Source: Ancylostoma caninum (taxonomy: Eukaryota > Nematoda > Chromadorea > Rhabditida > Ancylostomatidae). Taken from it: DNA of 64,000 nucleotides. Below the pieces are notes generated by a model. The model was given only the letters and a program-made list of their open reading frames with translations, did not search any database and was not told the origin of the DNA. The translations under genes and the position numbers were made by a program. How positions within the stretch are numbered: the first letter of the stretch is position 1; every line of letters begins with the position of its first letter. The DNA is taken from assembly GCA_037903475.1 (NCBI GenBank), contig JBAJFG010000013.1, forward strand, positions 434,001 to 498,000, written 5' to 3'. Positions 1-11,900 of the stretch are shown here, piece by piece.

Positions 1-3000
1 TCCACAGCACTGCAGCTTTCTGAACAGTTTATAAGCCGGCTTGATACCGAAGTTGTGCAGCAGGTAAGTAGGCCACCCATAAACACACGAGGAGAAGTGT
101 TGAAAATGTAACGCGTTCTCCACTGTCATCCAATCAGGAGGTTCTGGAGCAAAGGCGTGAGAATACTAATAAAATGAAGAAATTTAGTGGAAATGTGCAA
201 CTAACCTGTGTCAGTCTTGATAATTGGTGGGTAAACGTTGGTTGGAGAATGAACAACTAGAAATAGCCCCGCTAAAACGTCGCTGAACACTATGTCAACG
301 TCGGCGAAGAATGAGCTCATTAGGTTAGCCAGATCATCCATCGCAGCTCGCATATGAGCGTCTTGTCGAATGGTGAACTGAAATAGGTTAAGAGCCACTT
401 CAGATTTGACATTCGTATGAAAGTTTAAGGCAATTTCTTATCAGAAGTTAGAGCACCCATTGAACAAATACGTAGCTGAAGAATGTCAGGACAGGAATAA
501 CTTTTCGAGTAAAATTTGGTAAAATACTGTTAAAAAAACATCAGAATTCCCCAGTACTTCTATCAAATTATCTAGTCAAGACATGATAACGAGGCCAATG
601 TTACCTTCAGAGTAAAGGTAATAAAAGAGAACAAACAACTTGTGGAGAGGTTTTCGAATTTATATTTTGACTTTCCTTTGAATGCTTAATATTTAAAGGA
701 TGAATACTAGGAATGGAAATTTCAAATGACATGTAGTTCATCACCTCCAATTTGGTTACCAAATATGGAGAAGTGATATTAGCTACATAACCATCCAGAA
801 TCGTGACACAAAATTCAAGAAGAAAGTTGGAAAAAATCACCGGGTTTCCAAGGAATTTGATATTCTTCAGGTACGAATGCTATAACCAAAAGCTTGGATT
901 TAGAAGAGCTAACAGTGCAGTGTATACATTATTTTATGCTGAATCAGGCCGCCCTCCTTGAAAACGGGGAGAAATCTCGCCCACACACCACTGGTTGACA
1001 AGAAAATCAACAAGAAACCTTATGAATAAAGTTAAATTTAAAAAAAAACAAAAAGTAGTAGAAGGTAAATGCACAAAACATAGAGCACCTGAGCGGAACT
1101 CACAATTTTGAACCTCCTTGACCATACTCTTCGCGCAATGATGGTGCTATCTTCTACATCATCTTCGTCTACAGGGTTAAATACGATTAGCACCCCAAAG
1201 AATACAGACACAATCAACGCCCATTCCAAAGCAATGGTAACCTTCAAGATATTCGAGAAATGGCAAACGGAGTCTGGCGGATCCGGCTCTGGAAATTAGT
1301 AGCTCACCCTGAAACTTTCTTAGAGGAAGTAGAAACTTCAAGAATAAAAACTTACGGAACGCATTTATAGTTGAAATAATAGTTAGTGCTATCTCAAGGA
1401 CAAATATAGGTAGCCGTATGTACAGGAGGGTGGCTACGTGTCGTCTCGGATAAGGATTCATTATCGAACCTTTCGATGAAATCCCAACAGTGAGGAAAGC
1501 TGAAACGCTACATATGAACTGACACCTCCAGATCACCACGAAGTCAAAAGCTCACCTAGTGCTACTGTGATGCCGTTCGCAAACAGCAGTGTTAGCAATG
1601 ACACCGTCATGTCCTTCCCCGAACATGATAGCGGAAAATGCAGTATAAATACTGCGAATGCAAATGCCATCCTGAAACGAGAATGATTGAATCATAAGCG
1701 GAGCAAGCGAAACTACCTAGGAAAAGTGAAAAGTCCAGTGTCATTAGATTAATAGTCGCAATTCGCCAGGAGAACCCCATTCACAACATCTTCGAAACTT
1801 AGGCATTCCTGCCAAATTCCAAATCTAATACACGAATTTTCTCATGTCAAGCATATGAGGCAGTCAGAAACGACGATAAATAGTGAAGCAGAATCAGCTG
1901 ATGCAGAATTAAGATGACTCCGAAAACTTGAGGAAAAAAATCAGGACGAACACTAACCCGGTGGAACGAAGCTAGCCGAAGTCATTAAGTTGTCTACTCT
2001 GCTCATTTTCAAAAAAGTTTAATAAATACCGAGGAACCGGCAACACGCATGTCAAAAATTTTATGCGATAAAAGATGAGAAGGCTGGCTGCATGTCTTGA
2101 TACCACACACCGGCTAAACTTCTAGAAAAATCCAAAAATGTATCGCAAGTGTGCCGCTAAGACAGCACCAGTTTCTTCAGCACGAAATCAAGGAAGGATG
2201 AATAAAAACATGGAAAATTTTCTCTTCGTCTTGAGATTATCTCATTTTTTTTTACCTTATAACTGTGAAAAGAACTAGTGTCAATGTCATAAAAGACACC
2301 GAAATTGTGCGCTACAACGTCTCTCGCGTATGATTTCCATGCTAATTCTCTTGCACAAAGGAACATTCATTTCAACTCAACGAACAATGACAACAACAGA
2401 AAAAAAAACTCAAACATCTGGCTATCGCTAATTATAAGATTTGAGGCCAAATTCTTATTTTTTTACAAACGGTGGCGATACTACTATGAGAATCAGAAAT
2501 TAAGTATCCATGATATTCGAAAAATCAAGCTTCCAAAAAACTCTTGCTTCATCTACTCTGCGCTTCAGACGCATCAAACAACTCGCCGAAGAAGCGGTAA
2601 AAGTTCTCTCAATATTGACCGTTCACGGTATTATTATGAGATTATGGAGCTTTTCGGTGATCCACAATACGGTAACCTTTCGCAATCCTCTATGACCCGT
2701 TGTAAAACGAACTTTAACCGCTGCGCACTCCATTCAATTCCTCACGCCCCATTGCTTTAGAGTGAGTCAACGAAACACCGAAAACTCGTGAGTCACACTG
2801 GGATCCAGAGCCGACTCTCTCCAGTGGAGGAGGAAAGTAAATACTCAAACAAGTGAACTTTTCAGAATATACAAATAAAAAGAAAGAAAAGACCCAAAGA
2901 AAGACAAAGCACCAACCATGATAGTCTCACTAGTGCCTCAGTAAGTTCAGGAAATACAAAGTCATCACTGGCGATGTTCCATTTGCGTCCGAATGCTATG

Positions 3001-3011
3001 AGTGATGGCAT
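1..3011 (-). CDS. Diacylglycerol lipase (DAGL-type), N-terminal part, cut by window edge
   Basis: DAGL enzymes cleave diacylglycerol at the sn-1 position to give 2-arachidonoylglycerol at the plasma membrane. Minus-strand exons are 3011-2917, 1671-1556, 1499-1356, 1288-1104, 377-206 and 143-1, all with GT-AG borders and matching phases, giving 285 uninterrupted residues. The start MPSLIAFGRKWNIASDDFVF matches the family's conserved N-terminus (basic patch then SDD-[LF]-VFP). Four hydrophobic stretches follow at about residues 26-44, 52-75, 93-114 and 134-154. FFADVDIVFSDVLAGL (about 203-218) matches the conserved segment after helix 4, and YGWPTYL (about 259-265) matches the family's YGWP motif. 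The catalytic GxSxG lipase domain would lie left of base 1. Introns are 62, 726, 67, 56 and 1245 bp. A trans-splice-like acceptor lies 12 bp upstream of the ATG. Assignment by remembered family pattern; alpha versus beta not resolved. Confidence 0.9.
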
Positions 3012-3023
3012 TTAGGCATATTC

Positions 3024-3029
3024 CTGAAA
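3024..3029 (-). promoter_or_regulatory. Probable trans-splice acceptor of the DAGL-type gene
   Basis: Read on the minus strand this is TTTCAG, leaving a 12-base leader before the ATG at 3011. It has the same form as the internal acceptors of this gene, and nematode mRNAs commonly receive a spliced leader a few bases before the start codon. An ordinary cis intron in the 5' UTR is the alternative. Confidence 0.5.
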
Positions 3030-3139
3030 TTTTCTGAATTTCAGCTGAATAAAGCGAGCAGTGTAATCACGCTTCCGGACAGGATTATACTCGGATTCCA
3101 TTAGCAGTTAGACGGAACAAAGTACTAAGATAAGGTGTC

Positions 3140-3862
3140 GGAAGGAGCGCAGCAGAAGAGGTCACAATTATGTGGTTAAGAAGCGAGAGATGCAGAGATA
3201 AAAAGATTCGGAAGGAACGCAGCAGAATAGATTTGTGTGAAGAAACGGAAGGACTGCAACAGAAAACCGGAAAGACCGCTGCAGAATGTTCTCAGCTGCG
3301 GCCCTTCTGGTTTTCTGCTGCGGTTCTTCCGAGTGCAGAAGGACCGCTGCAGAAAACCGGAAGGACCGCAGCAGAATGCAGGAGAGAGAGAGAGTGACCG
3401 TTATCATACTCATCTTATATAGTCCGTTCCAAAAACGGCGATAGTTGAGTATTTGTGCCCATGATCTGCATTTCCCGCCTGCCTCTCCGCACATAGCACT
3501 ATTTCCCGCGTTCTCTTTCTCTCTAATATCTGCACAACTATGTTCCCCGGTGAAACACTATATATGGAGCTCAGTTTTGTTGCGATCAATAAAAAATCAG
3601 TGGTTTCAAACTTCAGATTGAAAATTGGCTTAATGGGAATATTGGACCGTAAAGCCACTGACCCTGTGGGCACCGACGCATGGTGGTCCCACGAGAGTGG
3701 ACTTGTTGCGTATCGTATTTCTGCGGAACTGACGCGCAGATCCCCTTAGTCATTCGGAAGAACCGCAGCAGCTATTCGTTGGAAACGCAGCAGGAAACCG
3801 GAAGACCCGCAGGTGACCTGTTAGTTCTTCCGGCTTCTCGCTGCAGCTCCTTCCGAAAAATG
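3140..3862. repeat. Palindromic repeat cluster built from a GCAGCAG/CGGAAG unit
   Basis: A unit close to CGGAAGGACCGCAGCAGAA occurs repeatedly in both orientations at 3143-3162, 3208-3226, 3247-3290, 3297-3385, 3754-3772 and 3785-3862. The outermost copies (about 3137-3160 and 3840-3862) are inverted relative to each other, so the block could fold as a whole. It lies directly upstream of the DAGL-type gene. It probably is a foldback or MITE-like element into which the 3418-3570 repeat is set. Confidence 0.6.
3418..3570 (+). repeat. Dispersed repeat family R1, copy 1
   Basis: This segment, with CGGCGATAGTTGAGTATTTG near its start and CACAACTATGTTCC near its end, recurs at 43472-43615 in the same orientation, and its right half recurs at about 4816-4905 in the opposite orientation. 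No long open frame is shared. It is a dispersed non-coding repeat of unknown class. Confidence 0.7.
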
Positions 3863-3870
3863 TCTGAGTA

Positions 3871-6370
3871 GCGCGTATTCACGACGAAGAGGCTGAGCCT
3901 CGTCAAAATGAAATTTTCATGAGTGGGGAGGAGGGTGGCAATTTACGCAGAAAGCTTGAACTTCACGATGAACTACACTTAGCAATCATCTCAATTGCAG
4001 CCCATAACTTAAGAGTTACACCTTGGCTTAGAAGGGAAAACAATGCGACAGTGGAATCATCTTCAGCTTCCCTCCTTCACTGAAGGCCTATGAAACTTCC
4101 CTAATCGGGGCAACTTCTGATTACCATTGAAAATCAAATGGGTTAAAGCAGGTTATTGACATTTCGACTTCTCGGACATCATAACATAATAGAAACAACA
4201 GTATGATTCCACCATCAGGGCCACAACTCTTCAAAATTAAAATCTAAACATGTTGCTGCAAATTGAGCACAAATACCACAGCAATTTGGTCTTTAACTCA
4301 CTTTCTACAAAAACACACATCTTTTCAGCCTAGTAACGGTTCTAAGCACGTAACATGTACAAGGCTATAATTTGGTAAAGACAATTCTCTATAACTACAA
4401 ACCCATAAATCTTGCATTCCGATACAAGAAGAATGTTAAAATCGCGCTTAGCACGTGAAATTGCCTCCATGGCTAGGATTCATAAACACATAACCAAACG
4501 AAGCCAAGGTAGCAGAACAACTACTGCGTCCTGTGTCTCTTGCAATTACGTGATCTCTACGATAACCAGTCACACTAACCATCGTTGGTTCGCTTGCTCA
4601 TCGTTTCATGAGTCAATGCCCAGACTTCCCGGCAATTTTGAATCGCCTTCTCTTACCTTTTTTTTTTTGAAAATTTTCGAGGCAAAATGGTGATATAACT
4701 TCAGTCGACAAAGAAACAATAGCTTGTCCTTGTCACTCAGCAATATGCAGAAAGATAACGGAAATTCGGAGAAGAAACAACCAGTGGATTAGAACAAGAA
4801 ACTTGTGCAACCCGAAGCCAGAGTCCATATAGTGTGTTTCACCGGGCAACGTAGTTGCGAAGATATCAGAGAAAGAGAGAACGCGAGAGAACGAAAAAGT
4901 ATTTTCCTATTGAAAAAAAGTGTTTCTAAAGGAAAGGTGAGGTGCCCGTCGTTCTTTCTTTTTTTTATGAAAAAAAACTCAAAAGATTCCGATGCAGTTA
5001 AAAATTTCACCTTCTTGTGGTATTTTGAGCTTATGGGAGATTTTCAATCTTTTCAGCTACTGGGGGAGAAGTTACCCATTGCTGCTTGTGAGCAAACGAA
5101 AAGGAAGGAAAAGCGCGCCAATTTTGCCATAAATTCGTAAAAATTTTCCGGTTGCGATAAATTCATGTAGTAATTTACATTCTTTGTGGGTATGAATTAG
5201 TAAATACCAATTAATTTCACATTTTTCGCTCTGAAATTGCTTTTTGTTCAAGTATTACATTCTTAGTTCCAGAAAATCAATGCTAGCAATACTCCTGCAG
5301 AGCAACAATCTGGCGGCACTGTATCCACGAGGCACGCCTGCAGGCACAGTGCGTATCTGCAAGGCATTTATAACACCTCACCTGCGATTGGGTTAATGAT
5401 TGATTATGCAGAAAACAACGCAAATGTACATGCATGTGAAACTTTCTAAAAAAAAAGAAGTGAACTTATATTCTGTTGAGCTAATGATGCTTCACATGCT
5501 TAAATATTATTTATTAACAACGCCAAGGATTCCAATTTCTAAAACAAATTTAATGAGAAGGTTTGGATGGCTAGTAGTGACTAACATCTTCCAAATTACG
5601 TACAGGTTTCACCCCCACTCTTCCGTGTTTCTCCTTTTTACTATTTGAAACCCATGTAAATAGGAACAGAACATTTTAAAACTAGACGATTAAACGAAAA
5701 ACTGATAAACACACACTCAAAAGTTGCTTGAAAACCTCTGAGTCAATCACGTCAGCGTTGATGCTTTATAAATATAAATCCTGTTCGATATTTTCCAGAC
5801 AGCTCACCCGTCTGTACCTCACTTGCTGAAAGGCATGGATTGTACTGAGTTCGTGATGAGTACGAAGAATAACCCCTGTTCGCAAATTTTGAGAAGATTC
5901 AGAAAAGTTCAGTATCTCTCCTATACTTGTTGGAACACCATTAAAATGACGTAAGGATACAAAATAAATATCAAATTCGTAATCAGCATAACCCCTGGAC
6001 GAATATTTTGTTTTCTAAAATCATCTTTTCTGTTCGAAATTGAATTTCCAGTTTTATTCAAACTCAAGTGTTTCGTAATGTTAGATTCATCATCTTATGC
6101 ATCATTCTGTTGGAACTCTGCCAAGCCTTGACTGTCCACGGACTCTGAGAAGGGTTTGTTGCCAGCTGCTGTCTGCGTTTCTTGGCTCTCGCCAACGTCG
6201 TGGTGCTCTGCGCATCTTCATGTCTCGCCTGCGCATCGCGACCTGCGCCACTCACCTCTCACTGGTGGGCGGAGCCTATTGTAGTAAAAAGCCCTTCCTC
6301 CCTTGGCGCGGGGGTAATAAACTCAGAATCAACAAAATACAAGATACTCCCAATTTCCATAGAAAAACTG
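3871..6370. other. Intergenic, no gene recognised
   Basis: Between the divergent DAGL-type and PPM1G-type genes. It is AT-rich with scattered short frames, none with family signatures. A GC-richer patch at about 6090-6290 has an open minus-strand frame rich in Arg, Ala and Gln, but I could not assign it or define an exon. Confidence 0.4.
4816..4905 (-). repeat. Dispersed repeat family R1, partial copy 2
   Basis: On the minus strand it carries the TTCTCTCGCGTTCTCT stretch, then ATCTTCGCAACTACGTTGCC and a GGTGAAACACACTATATGGA-like tail, matching the right half of the copy at 3418-3570. Confidence 0.6.
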
Positions 6371-6378
6371 CCCACTTA

Positions 6379-6653
6379 CAGTGAACGACGATGGAAGTGC
6401 GTTTCTTTGCGGATTCGAAAAGCACGCGACGCGACCGCTCTGCTCGCGCTGGAATCGTTGTCCTGATAGAGAACTATAAGGTTTTCTTGATTGTTAGTTA
6501 GTTTTCATGGTAGTTCGTATCAAAACTAACGAAAAAGCATCTTGGGAAAACCCTGACTCGTTAGCATTACGGCGGAGATTCCTGCGCGAGCAGCGCGTCC
6601 ACGCCGCGTGTCCCCTGTGTCCGCGAAAAATGTATTTCCATCGACGCTCACTT
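6379..6653. mobile_element. MITE family M1, divergent copy
   Basis: The left end CAGTGAACGACGATGGAAG follows a TA, and the right end reads as a diverged inverted copy (TTCCATCGACGCTCACT). Internal GACGCGACCGC and its inverted partner near 6587-6620 match the clearer M1 copies at 9429-9694 and 58839-59099. The right terminus is eroded. Confidence 0.5.
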
Positions 6654-8885
6654 CGAAAACCACAGTAAGACCAGATATTGGTGAAATGCATCTTTATTAT
6701 CTCAAGCAGTACAGAAATCTCGTTGGATATCTAGCGAACTACTCGATAAAGCCTATATAAAAATGTTTGATGCGGAATTTTCAGCCTTATTTACCTCAGC
6801 TGATCCACTTTACCCACCCCACAATACAACGCTGTAGGAGAGGTGACAGCAGAGATTGTCTTATCTCGGAGAAGGAAATACGACAGAACCCGAATAGTTT
6901 TAAAAAAGTGTAAAAATGGCAAAATGCCAAGGAAACCTCCATCTACTGCAATCTAAAAAACCTGAGGCTGAAAACCTAATGAATGCCACCTTCACCAGCT
7001 CGAGAAAAGGAATTTGAATCAGTATGATCAAAATTCTACACAGAGTTCGATCTTAGACAGCTGATGGAAAGCAGTTCAAACATAAGCAAAAAAAAATGAG
7101 CAAATAAAAAAAACAAGAAGACTATTTAAAAAAAAAACCATGGAGTTTCAATACTTGAGCAAGCACATCCAATAATGGGCATGTTGCTTATCAAGGAAAA
7201 AAAGAGTACAATACAATGACAAAACACCTATGTAGAATGGAATTAAGTGTTTAAGTCGAAGATTTATACTTCAAAGGGAACTTAAACATGCATTGACTCG
7301 ATGGGAATAAAAATAAATACAAATTTCAAGATTTTTGACAAATTTCCCCATGAATAGAGGCTTCCAGGAGAACGCAAAACTAAATTCGAATATTATGAGA
7401 ATTGGAATTGAGCATAGCGAATAAGATTCTTGCCCATGCTTCCAGAAGAGTGGCATTTGCGACATATGAGACCCAGATGTGCGGAAATTGCCGGAATGTG
7501 GAGCATAAGTGCAATTTCGCAATTTCATTTCAAGGCAATGTATGTCTCTTACTGCGTCCATATCGATTCCTGCGGAACAAAGGAAAACAAATAAATTCGG
7601 TCATTGAGTCTTCTACGGAATGAAACAGCTTTCCTGTGGCAAAACCTACGATGATTCCACAAAGGTTTTCGGACAATCACTATTTGTTCTTGTTATAATG
7701 AAAGAAATAAAAAACAACACCGTACAACAAGTGGGGAATTACATGAATTTCACTCCATTACTAAAGAGTTTTTACTGATCGATTATCTGTCCAAAATCAC
7801 AGGTTGTCGCAAAATTTCCCCGCCACTTTTTATTCTTTCGAAATTTCTGCTCTAGAACTCTCTATCCAAAACGCACATAAGATAAGATAACATAAAATAT
7901 AACGCATATGGAACACCTATCCAAAACATACACAGAACACATCTTGAACTAGCTTTTGATTTACTTGCGAGACCTGGAGAGCTCCTCTACCATCTTTTTG
8001 TATCTGTGATCTATAATTATACAGCGCACGTGCGTGCACATAAATAAACAAATAAATGTGAGGATTGGCCAACAGTCTACTCCAACCAATTTTGTCTTAG
8101 CATCCCGCAAGAATTTATAGCCGAAAAAAAGCTATCATTGACTCCAAGCAAGTTCGATAGTTTGTAGTATAACTTGAAACTATCGAACTAGAAATTTAGA
8201 ATAACTAGGAATTTTAGTGGGAAGAAGTGAGTATGAATGAAGAACAACAGTTATTAGTGATACACTTGGCACAAGACGATTCGAATTTCAAGACAAATCT
8301 GACTTTACTAAGTCAAACACAAAGCTAACTCCAATATCCAACCAACCACATTAATAATCAGCCTTTATCACAACTAAAAGCATCAAAGCAAGAAAAGAAG
8401 AACGCTTCTTCAACCCAACTACTAATTAGAAAGATTCTTCGATTTCGGCTCTTTTTGAAGTCACTGGAATCCGCCCGAAAACAAGGCAACTACTACTAAA
8501 ACAGGTCATGTTAGACTAAACCTGACTCAGTACACATCAATGTTCAAAAAAAGCGAATTTTCAGACACTCAATTTTGAAACCAACGACTGAATCAGCAAA
8601 TCAGCTGTTCAAAATCCGTAAATCGCCGTCGGCAAAAAGTTGTGCATTTTCCCGTCGCGATAATTCTACGGTGGCGATTTGAATTTTGGCACTGTGCCAG
8701 CTAGCGAATCACTTTTGAATGGACAACTTTCCAATGTGCGCCTCTCGTGCTGGTCGTCTTTGAATCCTCCGCGTTTTCCTTTCCTCCTCTCTCTTTTTAC
8801 CCTTTTTTCCGTGTTCCTCATGTCAGGAATTGTTCCCTGCACTCTAATTGACGGACTTCTACGTCTATGCTGGCCTAAATCTCTG
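6654..8885. other. Intergenic, upstream region of the phosphatase gene
   Basis: AT-rich with many A-runs. Apart from the hairpin at 8151-8189 I see no gene, repeat pair or recognisable element. Confidence 0.4.
8151..8189. other. Perfect 13-bp stem hairpin
   Basis: Arms AGTTCGATAGTTT (8151-8163) and AAACTATCGAACT (8177-8189) are exact complements around a 13-base loop. It sits about 780 bp upstream of the PPM1G-type start. The stem is too short for a typical miRNA precursor. It may be a small repeat remnant. Confidence 0.6.
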
Positions 8886-8893
8886 ATTTTCAG
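8886..8893 (+). promoter_or_regulatory. Candidate trans-splice acceptor of the phosphatase gene
   Basis: ATTTTCAG lies 72 bp upstream of the ATG at 8966 and has the form of a nematode spliced-leader acceptor. An ACATAG just before the ATG (8945-8950) is a weaker alternative. Confidence 0.4.
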
Positions 8894-8965
8894 TGTGTTG
8901 GGCATGAAAACTCTCCTGTTTTGCTACTAATCTATAATAAGGCAACATAGCAGCGATTATTTAAC

Positions 8966-11900
8966 ATGGGAGCATACCTTGACAAGCCGGTGACGGAAAA
9001 AGAATCTGAAAGCGGTCATGGCAACGGTTTGACGTACGGCGCCACGTGCATGCAAGGATGGCGTGTGAAACAAGAAGTGAGTCGCTATTATTATTCCGGT
9101 TTTTTCCCAAGAATTCACTCGATGGGTAATTGTTCGGAAAATCTGTGGTGGGGCTCGTAAAAGTCCCATATAAGCTGCCAAGCTTCTCGATAGTCCAGAG
9201 AGGACGCGTTTTTTTTCTACCAAAATTGATATCTCTTGCTATCTTTATCATTACTTGTTATTGCTGACTGATATGAGTCGCAGGAACAAGATGGGAACTC
9301 TTTCACAAGGTGAACTCGTCCAAAAAAGGAAACTATAGCTCACATGCAAAATTAAAAATTCAATCCGGTTAGCAGGTGGTCTTACCGCAATTTGTGGGAG
9401 TTAAATAATACGTGCTCGCACACATCTACAGTGGACGTCAATGGCGGTGGCCCATACACGGCTTCGAGAAGGACGCGACGCGACCGCGCGCGCGCTGAGA
9501 TCAGTGTCTTCTGCTGCCGGGATGCTATTTCTAGTCGCTTTCTCCCCAATTTGGTCAAAAATCCGAAACATTGGATGGCAAGTTGCTAGATATAGCATAA
9601 CAGCAGCAGAAAACATCGTTCGCGACGGACGCGGCGCGGTAGTGCGGCGTACTTCTCCAGGCCCCAGATGGGCCACCGCCATTGACGTTCACTGTATATC
9701 GAAGACAACGACCTGACCTATAAGGCTATCGAGTTACAAACCAACTACATATCAGTGCCGATTTTGAGACCAGCTAGAGTGGTTTGGAGCCATTACGCTC
9801 AGAAACTACGGTAATACTGCGTGCTCAGTGGACTGAACTTTTCATCTTATCTAGATCACGAGCTTCTCTGGAATGTTCTTAAAACCTGCTGCTGGGTAAC
9901 TATTTTGAGATTTTTCGAGCATTAATGGTAGGAAAATTAATCACTTAAGGTTTAGCCCTTCTAAAGAATAAATCATATTTTCTCGCTTACATTTATTTAC
10001 CGATCAATGCCATGCAACATGTGGGACCTTCTTCCATCATTTCGTCCAGTATTCCGATGAACCCTGCCAACAAAGCATCCTTTCCTACTGGAAAGGGGCA
10101 TCGTCGTTGCTCACGACTCAGGGTCCTAGAAAGGCTATGACAATCTAGTTCGCAGAACCATTTTCATTCGGAATTGAAAGGTTTATCTTACTGGAACGCT
10201 CCACTGCACCCGCTAGCTGCCAAAACGTTTCTTTTTCCCTTGAAGATACTCTTAGTTCCAGAATACGCTTTTGGTGAAAGGTGTATTCAGTCATAGGTAG
10301 CGGTTAGGAACTGGTTGAAAGAGGATGGAGCGTGCTTGGTTCTGTTCTTCCACAACTTTATGGACTATGTAGCTGCTCTGACACGGTAGAGAGGGATCAA
10401 AGCCATCTTTCGATCGGCGTGAAAAAAAGCTTGCGGACTGATAACCGAAGAAAATTCAGATGTTCTAGCATGTTGGAAACTCTATAGTATTAGAACGACG
10501 TCCATTCCTTCAGAAGTATGCTTAGGTTTATCATTTAAACCTGTATCTCGCTCCATTCATAATTGGAGGGATTCCCTGGTTAATAACAGAGCTAACACTG
10601 CTAATATTGTAGCGCAAGTCCTAATTTCAGCATGCAAAGTCGTAAGGATAGAGTGATTTTGTCGTACAACATTTCTATTCATGAGATCTTGTTGGAAACA
10701 TTTACAATCAACTCCTGTAAAGCTCGTGCATTGATCATTAGGTGAACTGTGTATGACATATGGCCTTCTTTGGGGCCTGTGGCGTACTTCACAGCGGCAC
10801 AATTCCTGGTCAAAGCTAAATGTTGCAAGTTCTCACATTTCATCGAAGAATTCACATTGAATAGCGGTCGTTTTCCCAATTGATATCAGATTCCGCACGC
10901 ACCTGCTGAATTGTAACAAAACCGCGCATTCTGAACCAGTGAATGCATCATAAATCATGGTTTTGGATTTTATTTGTGTTGAATAGGCAGAATTTTCATA
11001 CTGATACTTTTCAAGTAGTGTTAAATTTTCATAAAGGCCGTAATTGGAGCGGATTGTTGTTTAAATGCATTTTCGTAGCGATTTGGATCCTGTCATAGTC
11101 AGTAGGGAATAATGACGTGAGTGGTTATATCCGTTGACTTAATTTTGCCACTCACAATCATTCAACATTTCCCAGCACTAGATAGAATCACATTAGCAAT
11201 TGTGCTGCTCGTTTTGAATAATTCTCATGGGACGCGGACTTGTGACTGCTCTTTTCAATAAATATAGCGCATCCGAATGTTAAAGAGTTGTGTTGCTGGT
11301 CTCGTTCCTGTTCCTTCCTCTTATCTATGCCCTTTCTCGGTACTTGTTAGATCTAAATAACTGGTTTGAACAACCTACAAATCTGTAGCTACTAGTTCGA
11401 AGTGGTTAGGTTTGCGCATTGAGTCTAGGATTCGCGAACGCATAACTAAGCGAAACCAGGTTAGCAAACCAATCTTCACGTCTCTCCTAACACCAACATC
11501 GCCCAAGTAGTCTGCAGCATGTACAATCGCGCTAACCTTCGTTGGTCAACGCGGTTAACGTTCACCCAGGTTGTTTGCAGATTACTGGCTCGTTCTGCCA
11601 CCAACATTTGCTCCTATCTATCCCCATCTCTTTAATGCCTTATTTGGCTGTGTAAGACCTGGACATGTGAAATTGGATGCATCTCCTCGGTTAGCAACGT
11701 GACTGGTGGTTTAGCGATATGTTCAGAGGATTCTTTCTCTAGCTATGAAAATTAACTTCTTGATAGCTTTCCAAGGCTTGTAACAAAAGGTGTAGCCTGT
11801 GTCAAATGTGGTTTACATTCTCTGATTGCGTGAAGTTAGTCTTCCCTGGCCCTTAGGATCAGGGATATCGGCAAAAGTCATGAAATCAGATGTTGGCACA

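Noticed and set aside
1..63. Plus-strand exon ending at a perfect CAG/GTAAGT at 63
   Set aside because: The minus strand of the same bases continues the DAGL-type protein in phase (YGWP motif), so the plus reading is an antisense coincidence.
445..873. Three plus-strand exon-like pieces (445-508, 611-640, 799-873)
   Set aside because: No phase combination joins them without a stop, and they lie inside an intron of the minus-strand DAGL-type gene.
8151..8189. miRNA precursor
   Set aside because: Stem only 13 bp; too short for a pre-miRNA.
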